The notes under the pieces were generated by a model. It had not been told where the DNA came from, did no database searches, and saw only the letters and a program-made list of their open reading frames with translations. Shown piece after piece: positions 8,651 to 19,964 of a DNA stretch of 64,000 nt. The translations under genes and the position numbers were made by a program. Source of the DNA: Ureibacillus aquaedulcis (GTDB lineage Bacteria; Bacillota; Bacilli; Bacillales_A; Planococcaceae); the NCBI RefSeq assembly GCF_030418165.1, contig NZ_JAUHTQ010000010.1, forward strand, positions 56,365-120,364, written 5' to 3'. The stretch's first letter is position 1. The number at the start of each line of letters is the position of its first letter.

Positions 8651-9691
8651 ATGAAAGTAGAAGATTTTGATTTCCATTTACCTGAAGAGCTAATTGCTCA
8701 AACTCCATTGGAAGATCGAACAGCAAGTCGGCTAATGGTAGTTGACCGTAAAACAGGAGAAGTAGAACATAGTCATTTCCCTCATATTGTAGATGAACTG
8801 CAAAAAGGGGATTGCCTTGTTCTGAATGATACACGAGTTATGCCTGCAAGACTATTTGGCGTAAAAGAAGAAACAGGGGCTCATATAGAAGTATTGTTAT
8901 TGAAGCAAGGCAACGATGATGAGTGGGAAACATTGGTCAAGCCGGCAAAACGCGTAAAAGTTGGTACCGTAATTACTTTTGGTGATGGTTTACTTAAAGC
9001 CACTTGCACAGGTGAATTGGACCATGGCGGGCGATTATTTAAATTTAGCTATGAGGGAATCTTTTATGAAATTCTCGATCAGCTGGGGGAAATGCCTTTA
9101 CCTCCTTATATCCATGAAAAACTAGAAAATCGCGAACGTTATCAAACGGTCTATTCGAAAGAGATTGGATCTGCAGCTGCACCGACAGCCGGATTACATT
9201 TTACCAATGAAATTCTGGAACAGATAAAAGAAAAAGGCGTGGAGATTGTTTTTATTACATTGCATGTTGGTCTTGGTACATTCCGTCCAGTAAGTGTAGA
9301 CTCCATTGAAAGCCATGATATGCACTCAGAGTTTTACAGCGTAAATGAAGAAGCAGCAAAAACAATTAATCGAGTAAAAGCAAATGGCGGAAAAGTGGTT
9401 GCAGTGGGTACTACTTCCACACGTACACTTGAAACAATTGCACAAAAATACGATGGCGAAATTCGAGCAGAACAAGGCTGGACAAATATCTTTATCTATC
9501 CGGGTTTTGAATATAAAGCAATTGATGGATTAATAACAAATTTCCACTTACCAAAATCCACATTGGTCATGCTGGTAAGTGCGTTAACTTCTCGAGACAT
9601 AATCTTGAAAGCGTATAATCAAGCAGTAGAGGAGCAATATCGTTTCTTCAGTTTTGGAGATGCGATGTTTATTCGACCAGCCCGCAATTGA
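8651..9691 (+). CDS. queA: tRNA preQ1(34) S-adenosylmethionine ribosyltransferase-isomerase QueA
   Basis: QueA transfers and rearranges the ribosyl group of S-adenosylmethionine onto preQ1 in tRNA to form epoxyqueuosine. Conserved blocks include [61 protein letters not shown] and [10 protein letters not shown] favour ATG 8651 (346 residues, starting MKVEDFDF), which matches the family N terminus. ATG 8633 overlaps the ruvB stop and would add six residues through coupling; neither start has a strong ribosome site. It belongs to ruvAB-queA-tgt. Confidence 0.96.
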   Translation: MKVEDFDFHLPEELIAQTPLEDRTASRLMVVDRKTGEVEHSHFPHIVDELQKGDCLVLNDTRVMPARLFGVKEETGAHIEVLLLKQGNDDEWETLVKPAKRVKVGTVITFGDGLLKATCTGELDHGGRLFKFSYEGIFYEILDQLGEMPLPPYIHEKLENRERYQTVYSKEIGSAAAPTAGLHFTNEILEQIKEKGVEIVFITLHVGLGTFRPVSVDSIESHDMHSEFYSVNEEAAKTINRVKANGGKVVAVGTTSTRTLETIAQKYDGEIRAEQGWTNIFIYPGFEYKAIDGLITNFHLPKSTLVMLVSALTSRDIILKAYNQAVEEQYRFFSFGDAMFIRPARN

Positions 9692-9740
9692 TTTTTGCGT
9701 AGAATGTTTAAGAAATTGGGGCAACCTAAAGAGAAATGAT

Positions 9741-10989
<1,249 letters not shown>

Positions 10990-11130
10990 AAACAGCTTTT
11001 TTAGTGGAGAAATGTGGAGTTTTATGAAAAAGCGTGATTATTTTCATAATTATAGTAGTTTCGTATCGCTTTTTCTATTCATTCTATACTATACTTATTA
11101 AGTAAGATTTAGAAAGGAGGACATAAAACT

Positions 11131-11394
11131 ATGGATACAATCGTTGGTTTACTTCCAATACTTATTATGTTCGTTGCGATGTGGTTCATCTTAATCCGTC
11201 CAGCTCAAAAAAGACAAAAACAAACTGTACAAATGCAAAATAGCATAAAACGAGGAGACCAAGTCGTAACAATCGGTGGTCTACATGGCGAAGTAGATGC
11301 TCTAGAGGACACGGCAATTTACATTATTGTCGATGGTAAAACTCGTTTAAAATTCGAGCGTCAAGCAATCGGTCGAGTACTTACTGAGAAATAA
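11131..11394 (+). CDS. yajC: Preprotein translocase accessory subunit YajC
   Basis: YajC is a small single-span membrane protein associated with SecDF at the Sec translocon. The 87-residue sequence has one N-terminal transmembrane segment (IVGLLPILIMFVAMWFILI), then the family signature RPAQKRQKQ and a cytosolic tail with GDQVVTIGGLHGEV. AAAGGAGGAC precedes ATG 11131. The gene follows tgt after 141 bases without an obvious terminator, so it may be read through from the ruv-queA-tgt transcript. A strong terminator follows. Confidence 0.95.
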   Translation: MDTIVGLLPILIMFVAMWFILIRPAQKRQKQTVQMQNSIKRGDQVVTIGGLHGEVDALEDTAIYIIVDGKTRLKFERQAIGRVLTEK

Positions 11395-11404
11395 TGTTAA
11401 AATC

Positions 11405-11450
11405 AAAAGCTTACTAAAACGGACAAGCACCGTTCTAGTAAGCTTTTTTT
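11405..11450 (+). terminator. Terminator after yajC
   Basis: AAAAGCTTACTA (11405-11416) pairs with TAGTAAGCTTTT (11436-11447). An inner ACGG/CCGT stem adds stability, and seven T residues follow. Confidence 0.9.
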
Positions 11451-11526
11451 CGTGCCAATAGGAATTCTTTTCAATGAATACTTACATGTCAGTATGCCCA
11501 AAATGTGTACTGAAGGATGTGGGTAT

Positions 11527-12174
11527 ATGGAAACTTATATTGAAATTTTTCTTAGAACTGTTTTTCTTTATATTTTTATATTAATCGTTTTTCGCCTGAT
11601 GGGTAAAAGAGAAGTAGGCGAATTAAGCATAATGGACCTGGTAGTCTTTGTATTAATCGCTGAATGTGTTGCATTTGCATTGGAGGATGTAGATAAACCT
11701 GTTTTTGAGAACGTTTTTCCCATCATCATTTTACTGATCATTCAATTTATCAATTCTTTAATTACATTGAAAAGCAAAAAAATACGTGACATTATAGATG
11801 GCGATCCATCCCTGATCATCCGTGATGGTGTAATCAATCAAGAGGAAATGCGAAAGCAGCGCTACAACTTGGATGACTTGTTCCAGCAAATGCGCGAAGA
11901 AAGAGTCCCATCTGTCCAACAAATTGATTATGCTTTTCTAGAGCCATCAGGTAAGTTATCTATTTTCTTAAAAAGTGACAATCCACTTATATTATCACTT
12001 ATTGTGGATGGTTATATCGTTGATAAACATTTAACAATAATGAACAAAGATAAAGATTGGCTAATGAACGAACTAAAAAAACTAGGGTATAGCGAAAGAA
12101 TCAGGGACATTTTCTACTGCTGTTACGAAAACGATGAATTGCATGTACAATTAAAGACGACGGGAAACAATTGA
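11527..12174 (+). CDS. DUF421 membrane protein (YetF/YrbG-like)
   Basis: A DUF421 protein with three predicted N-terminal membrane helices (IFLRTVFLYIFILIVFRLMG; MDLVVFVLIAECVAFAL; FPIIILLIIQFINSLITL) and a soluble C-terminal domain. The domain contains the family segment DPSLIIRDGVINQEEMRKQR and LDDLFQQMRE. Biochemical function is not established; relatives are linked to spore or envelope physiology. ATG 11527 (215 residues) is chosen because AAGGA (11513-11517) precedes it; a longer frame from 11452 begins inside the yajC terminator tail. Its last 24 bases overlap the convergent spoVB 3' end, so the two mRNAs are complementary there. Confidence 0.85.
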   Translation: METYIEIFLRTVFLYIFILIVFRLMGKREVGELSIMDLVVFVLIAECVAFALEDVDKPVFENVFPIIILLIIQFINSLITLKSKKIRDIIDGDPSLIIRDGVINQEEMRKQRYNLDDLFQQMREERVPSVQQIDYAFLEPSGKLSIFLKSDNPLILSLIVDGYIVDKHLTIMNKDKDWLMNELKKLGYSERIRDIFYCCYENDELHVQLKTTGNN

Positions 12175-13668
12175 GCGTAAAACCTTGAAATCACTCCACT
12201 TAATTTGATTTGTAAGAATTAATAATAGTGTCAGGATGAGTAATGTGAATGCACTATTTGTCCAAAAATCAAATGACGCCATAGGGATGAGGTAGGACTG
12301 TATAAAACAAGTTATAATGAAAATACCATACGGAATAGCAAAGAATCGAAAACCGGCAGCAATCATCTTGTGATTGCGGAGTGTAGCCATGTGTAAAAAT
12401 GAAGTGACCAAAACACCAAAGCCTATCGCAATAATTGCACCGTATTCTTGAATAAATGGCTGCGAGGCTAGTACAAACATCACAAATAGCTTGCCAAGAC
12501 CGCCATAAATTGAATTCATCATGGCAGGGCGTGCTTCATCGATTGCTTGTAAAATCGAGTGGAGCGGACTCTGGATATAGTAAAAGTAAAAGATCGGCGC
12601 CAAAATTTTCATAAATCCTCGGTTCTCTTCCAAATCGAAGAGCTTCATTGCAAGTTCATCGCCGTGGATGAAGAAATACGTTGCAGCATAACACCCGACC
12701 AAAGAAGATAAGCGCAAAGAAATGCCGATCCGTTCATTTAATAATTGCGTATTACTTCTGGCAACCGCATCACTAACAGCTGGAATCAATACGATTGCAA
12801 GTGCATTAGGAATGAAAGATGGGAATAAAAGCAGCGGTACATGAACACCGGAAATAATCCCGTATAAAGTAGTGGCTCCGACGGCTGTCAATCCTGAAAC
12901 AGTTAATGCCTTCAAGAAAACGATAGGTTCCAAAAACCAAGTAAAAGTACCAAATAATCGACTGCCCGCAGATGGTACGGCAATTCTCAATAGTGGCATT
13001 GCTGGATAGGCTTTGTTTGATTCGTTTTTCTTGGCTTTCTTTTTCTTGTATTGATAGTGAATGTATAGGTAAATAAATGAGAAAACTTCCCCAAATGCAG
13101 TAATCGCCATCGCATATGCAGCCGTCAATGCAGGGTTGTCAGCTGTAACCAAGTATGGCAATAGCAGCGTAATGAGTGCGATTCGAATAGCTTGCTCCAA
13201 CATCTGTGACCACGCAGTAGCAGAAATGACCGCGATGCCCTGCAAATAACCTCGTATCAGACCCGAAAAAACTACAATCGGTACAGCTCCCAAACCAATA
13301 TAAAGCGTTAACCTTGTTGCATCATTATGTAAAAGTGTCCCAGCCAAGTATGGTATAAACAAGAACAGTAACGGTGTGAAGATAATAATGGAAAGTACCG
13401 ACCATCTTGTAGCTGTTTTCATAACAGCCTGGAGTTGACCTTCTCTCCGTTTAGCATGCAGCTCTGCTATTACTTTTGCTACAGCTATCGGTATACCTAA
13501 TTGCAATAAGGATACAAAGAAGATGAATGCTGGATAGGCAGTCATATATATACCTACAGCTTCTTCGCCAGCAACCCGCATAAACTGCATTCTGTATATG
13601 AAGCCGAACAGTTTAGATAAAAAAATAACAAACGTTAGAAAAATAGTCCCTTTAACAAATGAACTCAT
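12151..13668 (-). CDS. spoVB: SpoVB-like lipid flippase
   Basis: SpoVB belongs to the MOP/MATE-like (Wzx/MurJ) exporter superfamily and is needed for spore cortex synthesis, probably moving lipid II precursors across the membrane. The 505-residue protein has about 14 hydrophobic helices and starts MSSFVKGTIFLTFVIFLSKL, the typical family N terminus. Later signatures are GIPIAVAKVIAEL, GLIRGYLQG and FIPNALAIVLIPAVSDAVA. Length agrees with B. subtilis SpoVB (518). AGAAGGGA precedes ATG 13668 (minus strand). It is convergent with and overlaps the DUF421 gene, and is divergent from comN. Confidence 0.9.
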   Translation of the reverse strand: MSSFVKGTIFLTFVIFLSKLFGFIYRMQFMRVAGEEAVGIYMTAYPAFIFFVSLLQLGIPIAVAKVIAELHAKRREGQLQAVMKTATRWSVLSIIIFTPLLFLFIPYLAGTLLHNDATRLTLYIGLGAVPIVVFSGLIRGYLQGIAVISATAWSQMLEQAIRIALITLLLPYLVTADNPALTAAYAMAITAFGEVFSFIYLYIHYQYKKKKAKKNESNKAYPAMPLLRIAVPSAGSRLFGTFTWFLEPIVFLKALTVSGLTAVGATTLYGIISGVHVPLLLFPSFIPNALAIVLIPAVSDAVARSNTQLLNERIGISLRLSSLVGCYAATYFFIHGDELAMKLFDLEENRGFMKILAPIFYFYYIQSPLHSILQAIDEARPAMMNSIYGGLGKLFVMFVLASQPFIQEYGAIIAIGFGVLVTSFLHMATLRNHKMIAAGFRFFAIPYGIFIITCFIQSYLIPMASFDFWTNSAFTLLILTLLLILTNQIKWSDFKVLRSIVSRRL

Positions 13669-13760
13669 TCATTCAATCCCTTCTCATTTCAAGAAATTTC
13701 ATATACAATATTTGTATGCTTGAATGTAGTGAGTTAAAACTATCGGTTGGGGGGATTGTA

Positions 13761-14078
13761 ATGATTCAGTTCGAACAGCTATACAAAGAAGTTTTACCGG
13801 TATTACAAAGCAAAATGGAAGAAATAAATTATTATGAATACGATGGAATCAAATTAGAAGATATCTGGAATTTCTGCATCAAAAAAAAGTGGCGAAAGAA
13901 AAAAGTAGAAGACATGCATTTATATGAAATAGTGGAAACAATCTACTCGGTAAAGCCTTCCGAGATTGTCAGCTTCTTCCAGATCCAGCAATTTCGGACG
14001 GAGAATTGGTTTGGAGACATAAGCCGGGACGAATTGCAAGAGTTATTAAAGCCCAAAAATGCAGCAGATGCTAAATAA
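13761..14078 (+). CDS. comN: Post-transcriptional regulator ComN
   Basis: A 105-residue protein of the ComN (YrzD) family, which in B. subtilis controls comE competence mRNA after transcription, near the cell poles and division sites. Recognisable blocks are EDIWNFCIKKKWRKKKVEDMHLYE and VETIYSVKPSEIVSFFQIQ (quoted in part). ATG 13761 sits behind GGGGGGAT; the long frame from 13659 overlaps the spoVB start and lacks a ribosome site. Its place next to spoVB and before secDF is conserved in Bacillus. Confidence 0.85.
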   Translation: MIQFEQLYKEVLPVLQSKMEEINYYEYDGIKLEDIWNFCIKKKWRKKKVEDMHLYEIVETIYSVKPSEIVSFFQIQQFRTENWFGDISRDELQELLKPKNAADAK

Positions 14079-14094
14079 ATCCATGTCCATTGGT

Positions 14095-14123
14095 TTGACA
14101 GCCAGCGAATCGTGTCTCATAAT
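14095..14123 (+). promoter_or_regulatory. Sigma-A promoter for secDF
   Basis: TTGACA (14095-14100), 17 bases, CATAAT (14118-14123). This predicts a start near 14130 and a leader of about 200 bases. Confidence 0.8.
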
Positions 14124-14147
14124 GAGTTTTGTACATAAACTATACTC

Positions 14148-14310
14148 GTTTAGTTTAAACCAAAACTAAACTGAAATTTTGATAGAAAACGCTAGATGCA
14201 GATCTCTAATATTGATTAAGGTTAGGTTATATATTAGAGATGCAACTTCGATTTAGCGCCCAAAAGCGGCAAATCGTGTTTTCTATCTGTGTATACATCA
14301 AGAGGTATAC
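14148..14310 (+). promoter_or_regulatory. Multi-stem leader RNA upstream of secDF
   Basis: Four elements fold from this leader. (1) A hairpin with GTTTAGTTT (14148-14156) against AAACTAAAC (14163-14171). (2) A closing stem with GATAGAAAAC (14181-14190) against GTTTTCTATC (14278-14287). Inside it are a long hairpin (TGCA plus TCTCTAATAT, 14197-14212, against 14231-14244) and a second hairpin (CGATTT 14249-14254 against AAATCG 14271-14276), forming a three-way junction. (3) A GTATAC/GTATAC hairpin (14291-14310) just before the ribosome site. No recognised riboswitch class matches by eye. A cis-regulatory RNA for the Sec accessory gene is inferred. Confidence 0.6.
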
Positions 14311-14333
14311 GCAAATTTGAGGAGGATTTATAG

Positions 14334-16601
14334 ATGAAGCTTAAAAGCCGTATAATTACTTTTGTACTAGTGGCGGTAGTACTATTTGCTGCGATGGGTG
14401 CAACAGTACAAGGAGTTTTGAAGGATGTAAAACTCGGGCTTGATTTACAGGGTGGGTTCGAAGTTCTATATGAAGTAGACTCACTTGTTGACGGTCAGAA
14501 AATTACACAAGATGTTTTGACTGACACGACGTCGGCACTTACTAATCGAATAAACCAATTCGGGGTAAGTGAACCGAGCATACAAGTCGAAGGTGAGGAT
14601 CGAATTCGTGTACAACTTGCTGGAATCGATGATCAATCTTCAGCTCGTGAATTATTATCAAGTACGGCGAACTTAACATTCCGAGACGTAAATGACAATA
14701 TTTTATTGGATGGTACGGACTTAAAAGAAGGTGGGGCAGCTGCTTCCTTCGATCAGCAGAATCGTCCGATTGTAACACTTACATTGAAAGATGCTGCCAA
14801 GTTTGCAGAAGTGACGAAGAAAGTATCTCAAATGGGACCTGGTCAAAACCTTCTAGTTGTTTGGCTGGATTTTGAAGAGGGCGTTGATTCGTACGCTGCA
14901 GAAGCACAAAAGGAAGATCCGAAATTTGTATCCGCAGCCGGAGTAGATCAAGTATTAAATACGACGGATGTCATGATTAGTGGTAATTTTACTGTTCAAG
15001 AGACAAAAGATTTTGCCAGTGTTTTAAATGCAGGGGCATTACCGGTTAAGTTGACGGAAATTTATTCTACCTCTGTGGGTGCACAGTTTGGTGAAGAAGC
15101 ATTGAATAGCACAGTATTTGCCAGTGTAGTCGGAGTTATTTTAATTTTCATCTTTATGCTCTTTTACTACCGTTTACCAGGCTTTATCTCGATCATTACT
15201 TTATCGGTATTTACTTATTTAGTCTTGGTTGTATTCAATGCAATAAACGCTGTCTTGACATTGCCGGGTATCGCGGCACTTGTACTAGGGATAGGGATGG
15301 CGGTAGACGCCAATATCTTGACTGCTGAACGTATACGCGAGGAGCTGCGAGTAGGTAGATCGGTAAAAGAGGCTTACCAACATGGTTCGAAACAATCCTT
15401 ATCTGCTATTATCGATGCACAGTTAACAACCCTACTAGCTGCAGCAGTACTATTCTTCTTTGGTACAAGCTCGGTAAAAGGGTTCGCAACAACATTAATG
15501 ATTACAATTGTACTAAGTTTCGTAACCGCTTTGTGGTTATCACGAATTTTATTGGGTTTACTAGTAAACAGTGGCTACTTCAATAGTCCATCACTTTACG
15601 GAGTACGAAAATCAAAAATACATGATGAATCAGAAGGAATCGAAACATTAGATTTATCTACAAATTTTGATCGATTGGACTTTGTTGGAAATCGTAAAAA
15701 ATTCTATTCATTATCAATTGTCATCTTGATAGTCGGTGCTGTCATCATTGGTATTTTCAAGTTGAATCTAGGAATTGATTTCTCAAGCGGTACTCGTGTA
15801 GAAATTCTCTCAGATCAGCAAATTTCGCAGGAAGAAGTAACAGAGTATATCGATGAAATTGGGTTCCCTTCCGAAAAAGTGATTATTTCCGGGGAAGATC
15901 AAAATACAGCAGTAGTTACTTATAAAGAGGATTTAACTCAACAACAGATTCTTGATTTTAAAGCGGCAGTACTTGACGAGTATGGTCATGAGCCAAGCGT
16001 AAGTACAGTATCACCAACAGTTGGACAAGAGTTGGTGAAAAATGCGATTTATGCTTTAGCTATTGCTGCATTAGGAATAATCATCTATGTGGCGTTCCGT
16101 TTCGAATGGCGCATGGGTGTGGGCGCAATTGCTTCGTTGCTGCATGATGTATTCTTTATGGTTGCTATTTTCAGTTTCTTCCGATTGGAAGTGGATATTA
16201 CATTCATTGCGGCCATTTTAACAATCGTTGGTTATTCCATTAATGACACAATTGTTACGTTTGACCGTATTCGTGAAAACGTGAATCGAAAAGGTAAAAT
16301 TACGACAAGAGAAGAGTTGGCCGAGATTGTGAATAAATCGCTTCGCCAAACAATGGGCCGTTCAGTGAATACTGTACTGACAGTAATCATTGTAGTAATA
16401 GCCTTATTACTATTTGGTGCTCCAGCAATTCAAAACTTCTCAATCGCTTTACTGATTGGTTTAATTACAGGTATGTATTCATCCATTTGTATTGCAGCTC
16501 AAATTTGGTACACATTAAAATGTCGCGAAATGGACAAAAAAGGTACTGCAGTAGAAAGCAAAGAGAAGAAACAATGGGGTTCAGACGAGCCTGTTGTTTA
16601 A
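14334..16601 (+). CDS. secDF: Fused protein translocase subunits SecDF
   Basis: SecDF uses the proton motive force to finish export through SecYEG. This is the single-chain SecD-SecF fusion typical of Bacillus: 755 residues and about twelve membrane helices. The SecD half has DLQGGFEVLYEV near the N terminus, the large periplasmic-type P1 region, and the TM4 motif GIGMAVDANILTAERIREEL. The SecF half begins near residue 455 and has LGIDFSSGTRVEI and GYSINDTIVTFDRIREN. A GGAGGA site precedes ATG 14334. It has its own sigma-A promoter and a highly folded leader, and is followed by a strong terminator. Confidence 0.97.
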   Translation: MKLKSRIITFVLVAVVLFAAMGATVQGVLKDVKLGLDLQGGFEVLYEVDSLVDGQKITQDVLTDTTSALTNRINQFGVSEPSIQVEGEDRIRVQLAGIDDQSSARELLSSTANLTFRDVNDNILLDGTDLKEGGAAASFDQQNRPIVTLTLKDAAKFAEVTKKVSQMGPGQNLLVVWLDFEEGVDSYAAEAQKEDPKFVSAAGVDQVLNTTDVMISGNFTVQETKDFASVLNAGALPVKLTEIYSTSVGAQFGEEALNSTVFASVVGVILIFIFMLFYYRLPGFISIITLSVFTYLVLVVFNAINAVLTLPGIAALVLGIGMAVDANILTAERIREELRVGRSVKEAYQHGSKQSLSAIIDAQLTTLLAAAVLFFFGTSSVKGFATTLMITIVLSFVTALWLSRILLGLLVNSGYFNSPSLYGVRKSKIHDESEGIETLDLSTNFDRLDFVGNRKKFYSLSIVILIVGAVIIGIFKLNLGIDFSSGTRVEILSDQQISQEEVTEYIDEIGFPSEKVIISGEDQNTAVVTYKEDLTQQQILDFKAAVLDEYGHEPSVSTVSPTVGQELVKNAIYALAIAALGIIIYVAFRFEWRMGVGAIASLLHDVFFMVAIFSFFRLEVDITFIAAILTIVGYSINDTIVTFDRIRENVNRKGKITTREELAEIVNKSLRQTMGRSVNTVLTVIIVVIALLLFGAPAIQNFSIALLIGLITGMYSSICIAAQIWYTLKCREMDKKGTAVESKEKKQWGSDEPVV

Positions 16602-16610
16602 TAAACTGAT

Positions 16611-16650
16611 AAAAAGACAAAGTGTGGAATCTCTCACTTTGTCTTTTTTA
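16611..16650 (+). terminator. Terminator after secDF
   Basis: A perfect 14-bp stem (16611-16624 with 16635-16648) closes a ten-base loop and ends in T residues. Confidence 0.92.
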
Positions 16651-17049
16651 CTGTCTAGGCGCAGTCTAATAAACTTTGAAGTATGGAAAGATTCAATAAG
16701 CCAATTGGGCAAAAGTTTCTCAAAAGCGGGTATATTGTGACATAACGAGCTAGATTAAGAGAATGGAATATCACCAATGCCGGTGTAATGTGACAAAACT
16801 GGTTAGCAATGCTGATGAAGTGTCCTAAAACTAGGATTAATCCGACAAAACTAATCAACTGAATTAGCGAATGTCTTATTAAATTATGAAACTTTAATTG
16901 AGAAAAAATATATATTTATTAAATAACACTAATAACGAACATTCCATATATATAAAGCACCTATTCCTATTTTTATCAATTAATCTATTTTTATCGGTTA
17001 GTAGTTCACGAGATTTTTCGGTATAATGAAAACTTGAGGAAGTGAGCAA
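16651..17049. repeat. Non-coding gap before recJ with three degenerate 52-53 bp repeats
   Basis: There is no credible gene in these 399 bases. GACAWAAC recurs at 16739, 16792 and 16844, that is every 52-53 bases, and the longer blocks at 16726 and 16779 (GCSGGTRTAWTGTGACA) align. The rest is AT-rich. A TATAAT box at 17022-17027 close to the recJ start is the likely -10; no good -35 was seen. Confidence 0.5.
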
Positions 17050-19380
17050 ATGATACAATCAACAAAAAAATGGGTTGTCGAACAGCCTGATGAAGACCTA
17101 ATCAAACAACTGCAAAGTGGATTAAATATATCATCCCTGGCAGCCAAAATATTATCTGCCAGGGGCTATTCATCTTCTGAACAAGCTAAAACCATTATTA
17201 ATATGGATGAATCAAACCTGCACGACCCGTATTTATTAAATGGCATGAAAGAAGCGGTTGAGCGGATCGAAGAAGCTTTAAATAGTGGCGAGAAAATCTT
17301 AATCTACGGGGATTATGATGCTGATGGAATTACAAGCACAACCGTAATGATGAATGTATTGCTCGATTTAGGGGCTGATGTTGAATACTGCATTCCCAAT
17401 CGATTTACACACGGTTATGGACCGCACGAAGAATTATTTCGGGAAGCACACAAAAATGGTGTCCAATTAATTATTACGGTCGACAATGGCATTAGTGGGA
17501 TTGAACCTGTTCGAGTGGCTAAAGAGCTTGGTATGGATGTCATAGTAACTGATCATCACGAAGCGGGAGAGGTATTGCCGCCAGCGGATGTAATTATTCA
17601 CCCTAGAGTGCCGGAAGGGCATTATCCTTTTGGGGAACTGGCAGGCGTAGGGGTGGCTTTTAAATTAGCCCACGCTTTATATGGTGAAGTTCCTGATCAT
17701 TTATTTGAGTTCGCAGCTATTGGAACCATTGCGGACCTAGTACCGCTTGCAGGAGAAAATCGTTATATCGTACAGCAAGGGCTAAAGCAGTTGAAATCAT
17801 CTTCTAATCCCTGGGTACGCGCATTATGTGATGTCACAAGCGTGAAACAACAGGAAATCGATGAAGAGGCAATTGGCTTCTATTTTGCACCAAGGCTAAA
17901 TGCCATCGGGAGACTGGGCGATGCAGATCCTGGTGTAGCCTTTTTAATGAGTGAAAATGATGGCGATGCAGCAACCGGTGCAAAACTCTTGAATCAAAAG
18001 AATGTAGAACGAAAAGAAATTGTCAGTACCATAACCGATCAGGCGATTGAAATGATAGAAAACGACCCGGCAATTTCGAATTCGCTGGTTTTAGTACTGG
18101 CAAAAGAGGGATGGAACGCCGGTGTTATTGGAATTGTAGCTTCACGCTTGGTGGAGAAATATTATCGGCCGACAATTGTACTATCTCTTGATCCAGTAAA
18201 AGGAACAGCAAAAGGATCAGGTCGAAGTATCGAAGGTTTCCACCTATATAATGAGTTGGCTAAAAATCGCGAAATACTGCCTCATTTCGGTGGACACCCA
18301 ATGGCGGCAGGAATGACCTTTGCAGCGGAGCATGTGGATGAGCTGCGAAGCCGTCTGCATCAGCAAGCATCAAAATGTCTAACGGATGAGATGTTGACGC
18401 CAAAGCTTTCGATTGATGTACCTGTGGAAATCAGCGAAGCCACTGTGGAAGCAATTGAGGAAATCAAGCAGCTTGGACCATTTGGGACTGGTTTTGCAAA
18501 GCCGAATTACGCTCTACAAAACGTCCAGGTTCGCTCGATGAGAAAAATTGGCGCCGGAGAAAATCATTTGAAACTAGAATTGGAAGATGCACATGGATTC
18601 ATCGATGCAATCGCGTTTAGTAAAGGCTATTTGTACGATGAAATTACCTATGGTGTCAATCTCTCCTTTGTCGGCGATTTACAGATTAATGAATGGCAAG
18701 GAAAGAAAAAAGCGCAATTAATGATATCGGATGTCAAAACAAACGAATGGCAGCTTTATGATTATAGGGGCAAGAACCAAGTACAAAAATGGGTTCATTC
18801 ATTGCCAAAAGAATGTAGTATTATTGCCTTCCAGCACTCAACAAAAGAATGCTTTGAAGGACAAATGGCAAATGAAATTCATCTTATAACGAATGAAGAT
18901 AATATTTCTAACCTTTCGGCAAATATTTTGTTATTAGATTTGCCAAAAAGTGCACACACTTTAGAAAAGTTAATCTCAAAGAATAAGCCTGAACGAGTTT
19001 ATGCTGTCTTTTATACGCCGGAGTCCAAATATTTCAATGGAATGCCTACAAGGGAGCATTTTGGCTGGTATTATGGTTTTTTGAAAAAACGTCCAAATTT
19101 CAATCTTCAAAAGCACATACAGCAATTGGCCCAACATATTGGCCTAAATGGAGAAGTAATAAAATTTATGACGAACGTGTTTTTTGAGCTAGGTTTTGTT
19201 ACAATAGAAAATGGTCTGACAACAGTAAATAATAATGTCCCAAAACGATCGCTCTCTGAAGCAAGTGTCTATCAACAAAGAGCCGAACAGATTGAATTGG
19301 AACAACAGCTTTTGTATGCACCATATATAGAACTAAAACAATGGTTCAAAGAACGAATGAAGGAATATAACTATTCCTAA
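17050..19380 (+). CDS. recJ: Single-stranded-DNA-specific exonuclease RecJ
   Basis: RecJ is the 5'-3' single-strand exonuclease of the RecF pathway. The 776-residue protein has the DHH phosphoesterase motifs: [12 protein letters not shown] (motif I), [17 protein letters not shown] (DHH) and [13 protein letters not shown]. The DHHA1 domain has [13 protein letters not shown] and [10 protein letters not shown], followed by an OB domain ([14 protein letters not shown]). A long C-terminal extension beyond about residue 570 is the Bacillus-type accessory domain. GAGGAAGTGAG precedes ATG 17050. apt starts 16 bases after the stop, so the two are co-transcribed as in B. subtilis. Confidence 0.96.
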   Translation: MIQSTKKWVVEQPDEDLIKQLQSGLNISSLAAKILSARGYSSSEQAKTIINMDESNLHDPYLLNGMKEAVERIEEALNSGEKILIYGDYDADGITSTTVMMNVLLDLGADVEYCIPNRFTHGYGPHEELFREAHKNGVQLIITVDNGISGIEPVRVAKELGMDVIVTDHHEAGEVLPPADVIIHPRVPEGHYPFGELAGVGVAFKLAHALYGEVPDHLFEFAAIGTIADLVPLAGENRYIVQQGLKQLKSSSNPWVRALCDVTSVKQQEIDEEAIGFYFAPRLNAIGRLGDADPGVAFLMSENDGDAATGAKLLNQKNVERKEIVSTITDQAIEMIENDPAISNSLVLVLAKEGWNAGVIGIVASRLVEKYYRPTIVLSLDPVKGTAKGSGRSIEGFHLYNELAKNREILPHFGGHPMAAGMTFAAEHVDELRSRLHQQASKCLTDEMLTPKLSIDVPVEISEATVEAIEEIKQLGPFGTGFAKPNYALQNVQVRSMRKIGAGENHLKLELEDAHGFIDAIAFSKGYLYDEITYGVNLSFVGDLQINEWQGKKKAQLMISDVKTNEWQLYDYRGKNQVQKWVHSLPKECSIIAFQHSTKECFEGQMANEIHLITNEDNISNLSANILLLDLPKSAHTLEKLISKNKPERVYAVFYTPESKYFNGMPTREHFGWYYGFLKKRPNFNLQKHIQQLAQHIGLNGEVIKFMTNVFFELGFVTIENGLTTVNNNVPKRSLSEASVYQQRAEQIELEQQLLYAPYIELKQWFKERMKEYNYS

Positions 19381-19396
19381 GGAGGACAAATTAGTA

Positions 19397-19909
19397 ATGG
19401 ATTTAACGCAATATGTAACAACTGTAGAAAACTGGCCAAAAGATGGCATTAGCTTCAAAGATATCACGACGATTATGGATAATGGCCCAGCTTTTAAATA
19501 TGCGGTAGATAAAATTGTAGAATTTGCAAAAGAAGTAGGGGCTGATGTTATAGTTGGTCCTGAAGCCCGTGGTTTCATTATTGGATGCCCAGTAGCATAT
19601 GCTCTGGAAATTGGTTTTGCTCCCGTACGCAAAGAGGGGAAGCTGCCTCGTGAGGTCGTACGCGTAGAGTACGGTTTAGAGTATGGACAAGACGTATTAA
19701 CAATGCATATGGACGCAATCAAGCCAGGACAAAAAGTATTGATTGTAGACGACTTATTAGCTACTGGCGGAACTGTTGATGCTACAATCCAGTTAATTGA
19801 AAAATTAGGTGGCATTGTTGCAGGCTGTGCATTTATTATTGAACTACAAGAACTGGAAGGCCGCAACAAAATCGGAAATTACCCTGTTAAAACATTAATC
19901 GAATACTAA
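19397..19909 (+). CDS. apt: Adenine phosphoribosyltransferase
   Basis: Apt salvages adenine to AMP with phosphoribosyl pyrophosphate. The 170-residue enzyme has the N-terminal hood ([20 protein letters not shown]), the PEARGFIIG loop, the flexible [15 protein letters not shown] loop, and the PRPP-binding signature [22 protein letters not shown] precedes ATG 19397. It lies directly behind recJ and is closed by a terminator. In B. subtilis relA follows immediately; here a glycosyltransferase gene lies between. Confidence 0.97.
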   Translation: MDLTQYVTTVENWPKDGISFKDITTIMDNGPAFKYAVDKIVEFAKEVGADVIVGPEARGFIIGCPVAYALEIGFAPVRKEGKLPREVVRVEYGLEYGQDVLTMHMDAIKPGQKVLIVDDLLATGGTVDATIQLIEKLGGIVAGCAFIIELQELEGRNKIGNYPVKTLIEY

Positions 19910-19922
19910 TTCGAAGTAAAAG

Positions 19923-19964
19923 CTGTTTAAAAGTGAAAAGACTTTTAAACAGTTTTTTATTTTC
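19923..19964 (+). terminator. Terminator after apt
   Basis: CTGTTTAAAAG (19923-19933) pairs with CTTTTAAACAG (19942-19952), followed by TTTTTTATTTT. Confidence 0.92.

Noticed and set aside
14121..14168. Possible 15-codon leader peptide or arrest peptide before secDF
   Set aside because: ATG at 14121 lies in the promoter -10 region with no ribosome site, and the peptide has no recognisable arrest motif.
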